Of a DNA stretch of 64,000 nt, positions 24,491 to 33,691 are shown one piece after another. Position 1 is the first letter of the stretch. Every line of letters begins with the position of its first letter. The notes beneath the pieces were generated by a model. That model saw nothing but the letters and a program-made list of their open reading frames with translations. It was not told the origin of the DNA and did not search any database. The stretch is from positions 1 through 64,000 of the forward strand of contig JADJFV010000001.1 of assembly GCA_016708435.1 (NCBI GenBank), in the 5' to 3' direction. A program made the translations under genes and the position numbers. This DNA comes from Leptospiraceae bacterium. Lineage in GTDB: Bacteria; Spirochaetota; Leptospiria; Leptospirales; Leptospiraceae.

Positions 24491-25126
24491 ATGCACCGCA
24501 CTCTTCTTTTCATTCTACTTTTCTTTCTTAACTGCTACACATCTAAAGACAATGTCGATAAAAGTTATTTGATTCCACTTATGAAATCTACAAGCAATGA
24601 TTCCAAAATAATTCAAGTCAATATCATAGGTGATTCTTTATCGGAGCGCTCGATTGGATTTGGATTGCAGAATAAACTGGGTAGTGGCTATAAAATAAAT
24701 GATTTTTCAGTCAGTGGTAGAAATGTATATGACTGGTTACTCGATATTAGCCGTCCATTCAGTCCTACACCGGATTTAATTATAGTAGAGCTTGGAACGA
24801 ATGATGTTTTTACAGGACCTACTTATGACTTTAAAGCAAATCTAAATCGGCTTTTGGAAGAGATAAAGATTCGCTCTAGTGCAAGAGTCATTCTAACAGC
24901 GATTCCTCTCACAGATGACAAAGGACTTCAAAGTAGAATTAAGGTTAATAATGATTATGTGCGAAGTCTCTCGAACAGTTATACAGTAACAGAGCTTGAG
25001 AAGGCATTTGAGGATAATCGTGCTAATCTTCGTCTCTATCCTTCTTATGATCCCATTCACCCAAATCCTGTCGGATACGAATTGATAGGTGAACTTTATA
25101 AAAAAGATATTCTATTATTAAAATAA
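24491..25126 (+). CDS. SGNH/GDSL-family hydrolase lipoprotein
   Basis: Start set at ATG 24491 (211 residues), because it begins a lipoprotein signal peptide (MHRTLLFILLFFLNCYTS, lipid Cys at residue 15). An upstream ATG at 24458 lies inside the preceding repeat region. The hydrolase blocks are clear: IIGDSLSE (block I Ser), VSGRNVYDW (block II Gly), VELGTNDVF (block III Asn) and YDPIHPNPVGY (block V Asp-His). SGNH enzymes are esterases or lipases; nearest in style are lysophospholipase-like GDSL esterases. Acts in the periplasm or on the outer membrane. Substrate unknown. Confidence 0.82.
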   Translation: MHRTLLFILLFFLNCYTSKDNVDKSYLIPLMKSTSNDSKIIQVNIIGDSLSERSIGFGLQNKLGSGYKINDFSVSGRNVYDWLLDISRPFSPTPDLIIVELGTNDVFTGPTYDFKANLNRLLEEIKIRSSARVILTAIPLTDDKGLQSRIKVNNDYVRSLSNSYTVTELEKAFEDNRANLRLYPSYDPIHPNPVGYELIGELYKKDILLLK

Positions 25127-25212
25127 ATTTATACATATTCTTATGAATAAAGCTTGCTATTTGCTTGAACTATTCAATTATCAATTTAATCGAGTCGAAA
25201 TTAATTACTATT

Positions 25213-26769
25213 ATGCAAAGCGAAAACGTAGACAAAGGTAAGCTGCTTACCTTATTAATCATTAGCTCAACTTGCACAGGTGCAGGATTTGCTTGGGGTG
25301 GAATTTATGCATTTTTTGGTTTGTATAATGCAATGTATTTGCCTTTTACATTTTCCATTTTAGTTGGTGTTGCTCTTTTATCGTTTAAACTTTTCAACAC
25401 TTACAGCTTACTGCTCCATACACAACTTTCTATGATCTTAATAATCCCAACTGCACTACAATGGACGTTAGGCGGTTTTCATAATAGTGGATTGGTAATT
25501 CTTTGGTCTTTAATGTCCCCCTTTGGATCAATGATGTTACAAGGAAAAAAAGGATACATTACATGGGGAGTTTCTTATTTTCTTTTATTAATTACTTCTC
25601 TAATTTTCGATGACTATTTTCGTTCAATTGCAATTGACCCAGTCTCTCAAAATGCAATCCTATTTTTCTACGCAATGAATATAAGCGTAGTTTCTCTTTT
25701 GACTCTACTTGCAATATTTTACTTTGTAAAGAGCTTTGAAGATGAGAGGAGATCACGTGCGGATTACAATGATTACCTTTCAAATCGTGTAGATAAAATG
25801 CTTACATCTATTGAATTACTTGCAGATGGTGACTTGAGTAGCAACATAAAATCTACTGACGATGATTTGGTTATTCAAAAGCTTTATTCAGGGTATAATA
25901 AAGCTATTGATGTTCTTACAAAATCCTTCCAGGATTTGGAGAATAACATAAAACATGTTACTATTTCTGTAGAAGGGGTAATGCACTCTATGCAAAATCT
26001 TTCTTCCGAAATCAATCGACAAAATGAAGGCATGAATCAAATAGAAGATTTTATTAATAAAATTAAGAAAGATACTGCCGATGATTTTCAATTAATAGAA
26101 GCAGGTGTTCGGGAATCAGAGGAAAATACTAAGTTTGCGCTAAATGGCGGTGAGATTATTCATAAGACAATGAACAAAATTCAATCTATTAGTCAGAGTA
26201 TGGATCATTCTCGAAATACAATTTTAGAATTAGAAAAAGAAAGCAATCAAATTGACGAAATTATTCATTCCATCAATAGCATCGCAAAACAAACTAGTTT
26301 ACTTTCGCTTAACGCTTCTATTGAAGCAGCACGCGCGGGTGAAAATGGGAAAGGCTTTTCTGTAGTTGCACAAGAGATTGGGAAATTAGCTGATATGACA
26401 ACAAAATCTACAAAATTAATTTCAGATAAGCTCAAAGAAATTAATCTAAAAGCAAGATCTGCTGCAGATATTGTAAATAGAAGCAATGAAAGTATGAACG
26501 AAGGTCTTGCTTATACAAACCAGGTCAGTATATCAAATGAAAATATTATTTCTAATTCCAAGCGAGTAAAGGACGTTATCTCCTCGCTGCAAACCAAAAG
26601 TGTAACTCAATCAACAGGGATTCAAGAGATTTCAGTCAACATAATTCATTTACTAGAAAGCACTAAGTTTTTCTTGAATGAAATCAAAGAGATGAATGGA
26701 CGTTTCGAATCCATGACGCAAAAAACTTCTGCCATGCATGAGTCCCTTAAAAAATTTAAGTTTAAATAA
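25213..26769 (+). CDS. methyl-accepting chemotaxis protein
   Basis: Start set at ATG 25213 (518 residues); TTG 25165 would add 16. About six membrane segments occupy residues 10-185 in place of a periplasmic sensor domain, so the signal is probably sensed in or at the membrane. A short HAMP-like linker (residues about 205-240) follows, then a long coiled coil with hairpin tip SLLSLNASIEAARAGENGKG followed by FSVVAQEIGKLAD, the MCP signalling signature that docks CheA/CheW. No other chemotaxis gene lies nearby. The gene converges on the MORN gene with seven bases between. Confidence 0.85.
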   Translation: MQSENVDKGKLLTLLIISSTCTGAGFAWGGIYAFFGLYNAMYLPFTFSILVGVALLSFKLFNTYSLLLHTQLSMILIIPTALQWTLGGFHNSGLVILWSLMSPFGSMMLQGKKGYITWGVSYFLLLITSLIFDDYFRSIAIDPVSQNAILFFYAMNISVVSLLTLLAIFYFVKSFEDERRSRADYNDYLSNRVDKMLTSIELLADGDLSSNIKSTDDDLVIQKLYSGYNKAIDVLTKSFQDLENNIKHVTISVEGVMHSMQNLSSEINRQNEGMNQIEDFINKIKKDTADDFQLIEAGVRESEENTKFALNGGEIIHKTMNKIQSISQSMDHSRNTILELEKESNQIDEIIHSINSIAKQTSLLSLNASIEAARAGENGKGFSVVAQEIGKLADMTTKSTKLISDKLKEINLKARSAADIVNRSNESMNEGLAYTNQVSISNENIISNSKRVKDVISSLQTKSVTQSTGIQEISVNIIHLLESTKFFLNEIKEMNGRFESMTQKTSAMHESLKKFKFK

Positions 26770-26776
26770 TTCATAG

Positions 26777-27556
26777 TTACTTCTTAAACTCTCCTGCTTC
26801 CCATTTTCCGGAACGAATGATTTTGTGCTTACTACTAAATAGCCGACCTTTTCCATGAAACTTACCCGATTTAAAATCTCCGATGTATAAAGTTTTATCT
26901 TTAAAAGTATAAGTTCCCTTTCCATCAAATTTAAAATTGATAAATCCTCCCACATATTTTTCGCCATCTTTGTTTTCAAATATCCCCTGACCATTCAAGC
27001 GATTATTCTTAAAGATTCCGATGTATTTAGCAAATTCAGTTTCCAGCATCCCTTGCCCATTGAGTTTTCCGTTTATGAAAAATCCTGAATACTTTTTCGT
27101 TTTCCCATTCTTCTTGATAATGAGTTTGCCATTACCCTCTCGCTTATTATTTTTCCATTCACCTTCATAATAAATTGACCTTTGAGCCAATTCATCCTTT
27201 GCCTCTTTTGTTTGTAAAGAATTGATTGTTTCCTTGACCGATTTATTATTGATTAACCTTGAGTTCCAAATACCAAATCCATTCTTCTTGCCTGCCTTGA
27301 ATTGACCGGAATATTTATAACCCTTGGGGCTTTCTAGACTTCCCTCACCATCAAACTTACCGTTCTTAAAGTTTCCCTCATAACGATCCCCATTTGAAAA
27401 TAGTTTAATCCCTTTTCCATCTTTGCAATCTCCATCGCAACTATCCGCATTCAAAAAAGAAGAATAAACTACAAGAAGAACTAAAAATATATATCGCACT
27501 CTCACAGCTTTTAACAAATCCCTGGTTTGCAAATAACTTTTTAACGTCAAATCCAT
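26777..27556 (-). CDS. MORN-repeat protein
   Basis: A 259-residue exported protein. A hydrophobic segment (residues about 21-36, RYIFLVLLVVYSSFLNA) is a signal peptide after a long N-terminal region. DSCDGDCKDGKGIKLFSNGD starts the MORN array, with about eight units (YEGNFKNGKFDGEG, YSGQFKAGKKNGFG and so on) and a 45-residue interruption (SVKETINSLQTKEAKDELAQ). It is a paralogue of the lipoprotein at 7509-8141 but has no lipobox Cys. It lies six bases after the SanA-like gene. Function unknown. Confidence 0.75.
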   Translation of the reverse strand: MDLTLKSYLQTRDLLKAVRVRYIFLVLLVVYSSFLNADSCDGDCKDGKGIKLFSNGDRYEGNFKNGKFDGEGSLESPKGYKYSGQFKAGKKNGFGIWNSRLINNKSVKETINSLQTKEAKDELAQRSIYYEGEWKNNKREGNGKLIIKKNGKTKKYSGFFINGKLNGQGMLETEFAKYIGIFKNNRLNGQGIFENKDGEKYVGGFINFKFDGKGTYTFKDKTLYIGDFKSGKFHGKGRLFSSKHKIIRSGKWEAGEFKK

Positions 27557-27562
27557 ATTACC

Positions 27563-28245
27563 CTACTGCAATGGAATATCTTTTAGTTTCCATGTTTCAG
27601 TTCCGTCACCTGAGATTGGATAAGGCTTTCCTGTATAGGATACGTCGGACATTAAGTTCAAATCAAACCATGCAAGATTTCTCGCAAAGAATTCTCTGAA
27701 CCGATTCTTTGTATCATCCTTGTATTCTCCTGTATCAGATTCAAAGCAGGATACTTTGATTCCAATTTTTTCTGCGATGAAGGCGGCTCTAGGCTGATGA
27801 AATCTTTGGGTAACAATTATCGCATCTTTTATTTGAAAAATGTATTTCGCGCGAAGAAGTGTATCTAGTGTTCTGAAACCAGAATTATCCACAAAAATAT
27901 CTTCCTTCTTAACTTTATTTTTTAGCATATAATTGAGCATTGGTTTTAATTCATTATAGGATCGTGTGCCATTATCCCCTGAAAGTAGAATTTTTTTTAC
28001 TTTTCTTTTTTTGTAGAGAATCAAGGCAGATTTTAGGCGATCACTTAGAACCGGTGACGGCTTATTGCCATATACCGCTGCCCCTAAAACTATAGCAACC
28101 GTTGAATCATGAATTTTTTATAATCATCACCGGAATTGATTGTAATATAATTAATTTCAAAACTTAAATCAATGCAGACACTGAAAAACAAAAACAAACA
28201 AAATGTATACAGCATAACTTGTAAATATTTCTTTAGCTTTTTCAT
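27563..28245 (-). pseudogene. SanA/YdcF-like (DUF218) membrane protein, frameshifted
   Basis: ATG 28245 overlaps the upstream stop (ATGA). The first frame gives a basic N-terminus and membrane segment (KYLQVMLYTFCLFLFFSVC) and runs to YKKF near 28115, beside a six-T/A run. The next frame continues DSTVAIVLGAAVYGNKPSPV, LSDRLKSALILYKKRKVKKI, LLSGDNG and VTQRFHQPRAAFIAEKIGI, the DUF218 core seen in SanA. SanA affects envelope barrier function and vancomycin resistance in enteric bacteria. A one-base error or mutation would explain the split; the 153 C-terminal codons alone lack an anchor. Confidence 0.7.
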
Positions 28246-28826
28246 TTTCGATATGTATAGAAACTATTTTCTAGCAGTAAACATGATTTATAATAGAGGT
28301 GATAAGTAAATGTTCCTTCAACCATCTCATATGGATCAGACTTCGAGAATGACCAGTAGTGTTCATTCTCATACTGAGTCTCTTTCATTTGCTTGACTAC
28401 GCTAAACGTTGACTGATAGGATGTATACTTCTGTCCGGATGGATTTATGATTTCAGGAAATGTAAGAAGTATCTTAAAACCATCCAATAGAGTTTTATCT
28501 TTTGGTAGATTTTGAATTTTGTAGGAAAAATAAATTATACTTCCATCCTCTAAAGGGACTCTATTGCCGGTTTCAAGGACTCGTATATCCGTATAATTTG
28601 TATATGTTTTGGTAGGAGATGAGTTTTCCGGACCCGAGCCTGCATATTGTCCTCTAGCATATCCATGCTCGGTTAATATTGCTTTGACGCTTTTGCAGTC
28701 ATCCTGTTTGCCTTTAGCCGCTTTGGCTTTAGGAACATTTAGTCCATTTGCAAAGCAAAAAAAGAAAAGGACACAGATAAATAAATACTTTAAAGAAATC
28801 CAGCCTGTATTATCTATGAGTTTCAT
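28242..28826 (-). CDS. exported protein of unknown function
   Basis: A 194-residue protein with a signal peptide (residues 12-36, SLKYLFICVLFFFCFANGLN, cleavage near AKAAKG). The mature part is polar with two Cys (DDCKSV and YKSCLL) that may pair, and alternating beta-type stretches (GSIIYFSYKIQNLP, GFKILLTFPEI). I do not recognise the family. It overlaps trmJ by 17 bases upstream and the SanA-like gene by four downstream, so the three form one operon. Confidence 0.6.
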   Translation of the reverse strand: MKLIDNTGWISLKYLFICVLFFFCFANGLNVPKAKAAKGKQDDCKSVKAILTEHGYARGQYAGSGPENSSPTKTYTNYTDIRVLETGNRVPLEDGSIIYFSYKIQNLPKDKTLLDGFKILLTFPEIINPSGQKYTSYQSTFSVVKQMKETQYENEHYWSFSKSDPYEMVEGTFTYHLYYKSCLLLENSFYTYRK

Positions 28827-29535
28827 TTTTTATTTTAAATTCAAATTTTTGAAATACCTTGTATAAAAAGTTTAAATCTTCTCTTGAAATTGAACTTGAG
28901 TCAATGATTTTCTTGAAACGTTTTATGGCAAGGTTTTCCCTTCCATGGAATTGGTTCAATTCGATAAGTTCAAATACATCTTTTACGTATTTATAAAAAT
29001 TTCCTGTATCAATGCTTTCCGTCTTTACTAATGATTCTAGCTGATTCAAATTTTGTCCATGGATTGAGCCTAAGACAAAACTAACTGATTGGGATAAGTT
29101 CATAGAAGGTTGCCTTTCTGAAAGTTCAAAATCAATCATATAATCACAATGATCTATCATCGCATTGGAAAGTCCACGGTCTTCCCTTCCAAATACTATT
29201 CCAATTTTTTTATCAGAATGAGTTTTTATTTTTTCAGGTATGCTTCCTAAAGAAATAAATCCAACTCTATCTTTTCCTTGAATCATTGCTGTTCCAATTA
29301 CTAAATCTAAATCTTCACGAGATTCTTTTGCGCTGTTAAAGTATTCAATTTTTGAAAGTTCCTCATTTGAGTTATATGCCATCCACTCCATTTCGAAATG
29401 TAACTCCCTTCGCTCTCCAATGATTCTAAGTGGAGGTAAATCAAAGTTTGCGATGAGCCGACATACCATTCCTATATTGCCTGCGTATTTTGGATTTTCT
29501 AGGAGTATAAACAGATTTTTCAAGATTACCACCAA
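28810..29535 (-). CDS. trmJ: SpoU/TrmH-family RNA 2'-O-methyltransferase (TrmJ-like)
   Basis: A 241-residue SPOUT methyltransferase. FILLENPKYAGNIGMVCRLI at the N-terminus, GIVFGREDRGLSNAMID in the middle and PSMNLSQSVSFVL are the three knot-forming SpoU motifs, with S-adenosylmethionine bound in the trefoil knot. In TrmJ these enzymes methylate position 32 of tRNA. The C-terminal extension (residues about 165-241) is helical as in TrmJ. Exact target position is inferred. First gene of the trmJ, exported protein, sanA-like, MORN run. Confidence 0.82.
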   Translation of the reverse strand: MVVILKNLFILLENPKYAGNIGMVCRLIANFDLPPLRIIGERRELHFEMEWMAYNSNEELSKIEYFNSAKESREDLDLVIGTAMIQGKDRVGFISLGSIPEKIKTHSDKKIGIVFGREDRGLSNAMIDHCDYMIDFELSERQPSMNLSQSVSFVLGSIHGQNLNQLESLVKTESIDTGNFYKYVKDVFELIELNQFHGRENLAIKRFKKIIDSSSISREDLNFLYKVFQKFEFKIKNETHR

Positions 29536-29588
29536 TGCTTTTTATTAAATGAATAGAAATTTTAATTGCAATAAAAAACTTTGTATGC

Positions 29589-29876
29589 GTGAGTAAAAAA
29601 ATTGTCTTTGCTATTATTTTCTTCCTTCACTTCAATTGCATCACCCTAATGGGAATCAAAGTAGGCAATGCTCTAGACGGAAAATCCAAAAATGCAGAAT
29701 CTCTAATCCAAGCGACCGGACTTGTCGGTCTATTTGGTGATGCTTATTTAGGAGCAATGGTTATGCAACCACATCCGGTCGGAGTTGGCTATGCAGTATT
29801 AGCCGCTCTCTTCTATTTAGCGACAGACGGAGGAATTAGTGATCGAATTGGCAAGGACGAAAACTTACAGGAATAG
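29589..29876 (+). CDS. small lipoprotein
   Basis: A 95-residue protein starting at GTG 29589. Residues 1-17 (SKKIVFAIIFFLHFNC) form a lipoprotein signal peptide with lipid Cys at 17. The mature part has a hydrophobic Gly-rich stretch (ATGLVGLFGDAYLGAMVM and AVLAALFYLATDGG). Family not recognised. It ends eight bases before cmk and is probably cotranscribed with it. Confidence 0.55.
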   Translation: MSKKIVFAIIFFLHFNCITLMGIKVGNALDGKSKNAESLIQATGLVGLFGDAYLGAMVMQPHPVGVGYAVLAALFYLATDGGISDRIGKDENLQE

Positions 29877-29884
29877 GAGTCTTC

Positions 29885-30580
29885 ATGAATCAAAATATTG
29901 TAGCAATAGACGGACCCGCAGGCTCAGGAAAGAGCACTGTCGCCAGAGAAGTTGGCGCAAAAATTGGATATAACTACTTGGATACTGGATCCTATTACCG
30001 TGCATTTACACTTTTTTTTTATAGGATCTACAAAAAAGAAAAGGCTAGTATCGCATTTTCACAATGGATTCAAGACAAAGACTTACAAAAAGAAATTCCA
30101 AATATTTCCATCCAGACAGAGTTTTTACCCGGTGGAATCAATAAGACTATTTTAAATTCACAAGATGTTTCAGAAGAAATTAGGCTTCCAGAAGTGACAG
30201 AAGAAATAAAACACTTAGCTCCAATTCGACTTGTTCGAGACTTCGTCAATCAATGCCTGCATGATCTAGGTGATAAATATAAATTAATTATGGACGGTCG
30301 AGATATTGGAACGGAAGTTTTTCCAGATGCAAAATATAAATTTTTTGTAACTGCTTCCATTGAAGTTCGAGCCCAGAGAAGATTCCAAGAATTGGCAGAA
30401 AAAGGCATTTCCGTCAATCTAGAACAGCTCAAAGACGACATTGAAAAAAGAGATAAATCTGATATGATGAGAAAAATCGCCCCTTTACGAATGGCAGATG
30501 ATGCAATCCTAATTGACACTACTCAACTATCGAAAAATGTTGTTATTAATATGATCCTGTCCAAGATTTTACAATCTTGA
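29885..30580 (+). CDS. cmk: cytidylate kinase
   Basis: A 231-residue kinase that phosphorylates CMP and dCMP with ATP in nucleotide salvage. The N-terminus has P-loop IDGPAGSGKSTVAREVG (residues 6-22), followed by YLDTGSYYRAFT. LIMDGRDIGTEVFPDAKYKF is the nucleoside monophosphate-binding segment, and RRFQELAEKGI the lid. Length is normal. Ribosome site AGGAG lies upstream. The cmk-rpsA order is widely conserved. Confidence 0.94.
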   Translation: MNQNIVAIDGPAGSGKSTVAREVGAKIGYNYLDTGSYYRAFTLFFYRIYKKEKASIAFSQWIQDKDLQKEIPNISIQTEFLPGGINKTILNSQDVSEEIRLPEVTEEIKHLAPIRLVRDFVNQCLHDLGDKYKLIMDGRDIGTEVFPDAKYKFFVTASIEVRAQRRFQELAEKGISVNLEQLKDDIEKRDKSDMMRKIAPLRMADDAILIDTTQLSKNVVINMILSKILQS

Positions 30581-30635
30581 GTCTTACTCAGAATGTAATT
30601 TCGCCGGTCAAATTTATACAGATTCCTGGTTAAAA

Positions 30636-32306
30636 TTGAATTCACAAACGAACCCTAGTAACACTAAATCCACTACCTCTACATTAAACAGAGGTACTAC
30701 AGAGCGTCCTTTTAAAAAAGGAGCTATCATCGAAGGCCGAATCGTTGACGTATACGATCAAGAAGTATACGTAGATTTAGGTCTTAAGTCAGATTGCCGT
30801 GTGGCAAGAAGCGAGTTTCTGGAAACTCCCGAAATCGGAAGCACAGTAGCCGTTGTCATTAAATCGAAAGAAAATGACTCCGAGATCTACATTGCCTCGA
30901 AATTGGAAGCGGATGCACGCAAAGGATGGGAAACTGTCAAGGAAGCATTCAGTAAGAACTTGCAGGTTCAGGGTCGTGTTGATTCAGAAGTCAAGAATAT
31001 TGGCTACAATGTCTACGTCGAAGGCGTCCAGCTCTTTCTTCCCTCTTCTCAACTTGGTATGAAAGCCACTCTTGAAGAACTCAAAGCAAAGCCACTTGAT
31101 TTTAAAGTAATCAAGTTAAATGAAAAAGGCAGAACGGGTGTTCTTTCCAGAAAAAAACTAATTGAAGAGATTAGCAAAGAAAAATGGGATGAGTTAGTTA
31201 AGATTGTAAAAGTAGGCGACAAAGTAAACGGAACTGTTACTAAAGTTGCTAGCTTTGGAGTCTTCTGCAATGTTCATGGAATCGAAGGACTTCTCCGCCA
31301 AAACGATATCTCTTATAAAAAATACGCTCCATTCAAACAATACTTTCAAATTGGTCAGTCTATAGAGCTTCTAGTTCTTGAGATCGATCCAACTAATAAT
31401 CGCTTGAGCCTTGGTATAAAACAGTTATACGAAGATCCATGGGTATGGGCTGGTCGCGAATTAGAAAAAGACATGGTTGTGCGTGGAATCGTTACCTCTC
31501 TTACTAATTTTGGAGCATTCGTAGAACTAAAAGAAGGTTTAGAAGGATTAATCCATTGTTCCGAGTTAACTTGGGCAAAGAAACCTCCTCATCCGAAAGA
31601 AGTTTTAAAGAAAGGACAAGAAGTAGATTCAATGATACTAGACATTGACCTATCTAAGAAAAGACTTTCTCTTGGACTAAAACAACTTCTTCCAAATCCT
31701 TGGGACAATCTTACTTCTGAAGTTCGTGTAGGAAATACTCTCGAAGGAAAAATCACCGGCATAACAAAGTATGGCGCATTTGTGGAAGTAGAAAATGGAA
31801 TCGAAGGTCTCATTCACGTTGGTGATATTACTTGGGATGAAAAAGTAAAAGATCCTACAACTGTTCTCAAGAAAGGACAAATTGTTAAGTATCAGATACT
31901 CGACATTAACCTCGACACGAATCGTATTTCTTGTGGTCTAAAACAACTCCAAGAAAATCCTTACGAAGCGCTTAAGAAGAAGTATCCGACAGGTGTGATC
32001 GTAGAAGGAAAAGTTAAGAGTATTGTTACTTTTGGTGTATTCCTCGAAATCGAACCTGGCTATGAAGGATTGATTCACGTATCTCAAATCCCTGAAAGTA
32101 AAACTCTCAAATTAGAAGAGTTATATAAAGTGGGAGATATTATCAAAGCTGTGATTCTAAAAATTGATCCAGACAGCAAGAAAATTTCTCTTTCTGTTAA
32201 GGATTTTGATAAGGCTATGGAAAAAGAAGAGATATCAAAATACATTAAAACTGATACTCCTTCTAGCGAAAGCTTTGGAAGCTTCATCAATTCAAGTAAA
32301 TCGTAA
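30636..32306 (+). CDS. rpsA: 30S ribosomal protein S1
   Basis: A 556-residue S1 with six OB-fold S1 domains at about residues 27-90, 108-172, 190-260, 275-345, 360-430 and 447-515. The later ones carry the repeated GxVxxxxxFGxFVExxxGxEGLIH signature. S1 binds mRNA leaders and brings them to the 30S subunit. The start appears to be TTG 30636; no ATG lies near and the N-terminus is Ser/Thr-rich and poorly conserved, so the exact start is uncertain. It lies 55 bases after cmk. Confidence 0.94.
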   Translation: MNSQTNPSNTKSTTSTLNRGTTERPFKKGAIIEGRIVDVYDQEVYVDLGLKSDCRVARSEFLETPEIGSTVAVVIKSKENDSEIYIASKLEADARKGWETVKEAFSKNLQVQGRVDSEVKNIGYNVYVEGVQLFLPSSQLGMKATLEELKAKPLDFKVIKLNEKGRTGVLSRKKLIEEISKEKWDELVKIVKVGDKVNGTVTKVASFGVFCNVHGIEGLLRQNDISYKKYAPFKQYFQIGQSIELLVLEIDPTNNRLSLGIKQLYEDPWVWAGRELEKDMVVRGIVTSLTNFGAFVELKEGLEGLIHCSELTWAKKPPHPKEVLKKGQEVDSMILDIDLSKKRLSLGLKQLLPNPWDNLTSEVRVGNTLEGKITGITKYGAFVEVENGIEGLIHVGDITWDEKVKDPTTVLKKGQIVKYQILDINLDTNRISCGLKQLQENPYEALKKKYPTGVIVEGKVKSIVTFGVFLEIEPGYEGLIHVSQIPESKTLKLEELYKVGDIIKAVILKIDPDSKKISLSVKDFDKAMEKEEISKYIKTDTPSSESFGSFINSSKS

Positions 32307-32311
32307 ATCCT

Positions 32312-33070
32312 ATGGCAAAATTCGATCGTAAGAAATTTAGAGAAGAGCAATTCAAGAAATCACAACAGGTCGAATACAACGACCCGTTAGAAAATTTTGA
32401 AGGCTCTAAGACAGAATTACTTTTTTTAAAGTTTTCGAGATTCTTCGCAAGGCACAGGTCCCAATTTTTTATTGGGATTGGTGTATTCATTGCGGCTATC
32501 GTAACAGTAGTTGCAGTGGGAGAATATCTCCAGTATAGAACAAACCAAGCTACGATTCAAATTGAAAAAGTTGAGAAGAAACACGCTAAGAATTTTTCAA
32601 TGGATACAAATCAAAAGATCAAAGATTATGAAGCTCTGTTAGATAAATACTCATCTAAAGAAGCAAAGCTTCGAATCTACAAAAGAATTTCTGATTTGCA
32701 AGTAGAGGCTTTTGATTTCACAAAGGCAGCAGACTATCTTGAAAAAGCAGCAGAACTCATAGCTGACTCAAAAGAAATCAAAGCATATTATTATTATGTT
32801 GCAGGCTCTCATAGAGAAAAAGCAAAAGATAATAAACTGGCTTTAGAGGATTACACAAAAGCCTCTTCTCTTCTTGCAAATAATCGAGAGACACACTCTC
32901 TTTCTGCTTGGACATATTACCAAACTGGCAGATTACGACTGTTAAACGGTGAAAAGGAAGCAGCAATCAAAGACTTAAATAAAGTTCTTGATATAGACTC
33001 CGAAGCATCGGACATGTCAGAAGTAAAAAAACTAGCAACCTATCTACTTATCAAAGCAAATAAGGGTTAA
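32312..33070 (+). CDS. membrane-anchored TPR protein
   Basis: A 252-residue protein. A basic cytosolic N-terminus (residues 1-50) is followed by one membrane segment (about 51-70, FFIGIGVFIAAIVTVVAVGE). The outside part is all-helical with TPR-like repeats (KDYEALLDKYSSKEAKLRIY, DFTKAADYLEKAAEL, YQTGRLRLLNGEKEAAIKDL). The form resembles YfgM/ancillary translocon proteins, but that is only architectural. It starts five bases after rpsA and ends four before hisG, so it belongs to this operon. Confidence 0.72.
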   Translation: MAKFDRKKFREEQFKKSQQVEYNDPLENFEGSKTELLFLKFSRFFARHRSQFFIGIGVFIAAIVTVVAVGEYLQYRTNQATIQIEKVEKKHAKNFSMDTNQKIKDYEALLDKYSSKEAKLRIYKRISDLQVEAFDFTKAADYLEKAAELIADSKEIKAYYYYVAGSHREKAKDNKLALEDYTKASSLLANNRETHSLSAWTYYQTGRLRLLNGEKEAAIKDLNKVLDIDSEASDMSEVKKLATYLLIKANKG

Positions 33071-33073
33071 TCC

Positions 33074-33691
33074 ATGTTAACCCTTGCTCTACCGAAAGGG
33101 CGTCTTGCCGATGAAAGTGTAGAGTTACTCATCAGAAAAAAATGGCTCTTAACCAAACCAGACGAATCAACCCGTGAATTAACGTTCACGGATTCTCTTG
33201 CTAAAGTAAAAATTCTTTTAGTAAAAGCTCAAGATGTTGCTACTTATGTAGAAGAATGTGCTGCCGATGCTGGCATTATAGGCTGGGATACTTTAAAGGA
33301 AGGAAAATACGACCTTCTTTCACCCGTTGACCTAAACATTGGCAAATGTCGATTATCCCTAGCTGGTAGCGTAGACTTCGATTTGAAAAATTATTCTAGA
33401 AAGATTCGCGTTGCAACGAAATATCCTCATCTAACAAAAGACTTTTTTTTCTCAAAGGGTCTTAATTGCGAAATTATAAAGCTATACGGCAGTATAGAAT
33501 TAGCCCCACTTTGTGGATTGTCAGATTGCATTGTAGATTTAGTTTCAACAGGTGCTACTCTTAAGGCGAATGGACTCGAAGAAAAAGAAATAATTTTAGA
33601 ATCCACAGCAAGGCTTGTATTCAACCGAAACTCCATTTACAGAAATAGAAGCGAAGCACTTCAATTCGTAAAAGACTTATCATCAAAATAA
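33074..33691 (+). CDS. hisG: ATP phosphoribosyltransferase, short form
   Basis: A 205-residue HisG that joins ATP and PRPP in the first step of histidine synthesis. LALPKGRLADESVELL opens the protein; DAGIIGWDTL, CRLSLAG, RVATKYPHLTKDFF and IVDLVSTGATLKANGLEE are the PRPP-binding and family signatures. At about 205 residues it is the short type, which needs the HisZ regulatory subunit; no hisZ is in the window. It is four bases from the TPR gene and abuts the stop of the converging Crp/Fnr gene. Confidence 0.93.
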   Translation: MLTLALPKGRLADESVELLIRKKWLLTKPDESTRELTFTDSLAKVKILLVKAQDVATYVEECAADAGIIGWDTLKEGKYDLLSPVDLNIGKCRLSLAGSVDFDLKNYSRKIRVATKYPHLTKDFFFSKGLNCEIIKLYGSIELAPLCGLSDCIVDLVSTGATLKANGLEEKEIILESTARLVFNRNSIYRNRSEALQFVKDLSSK

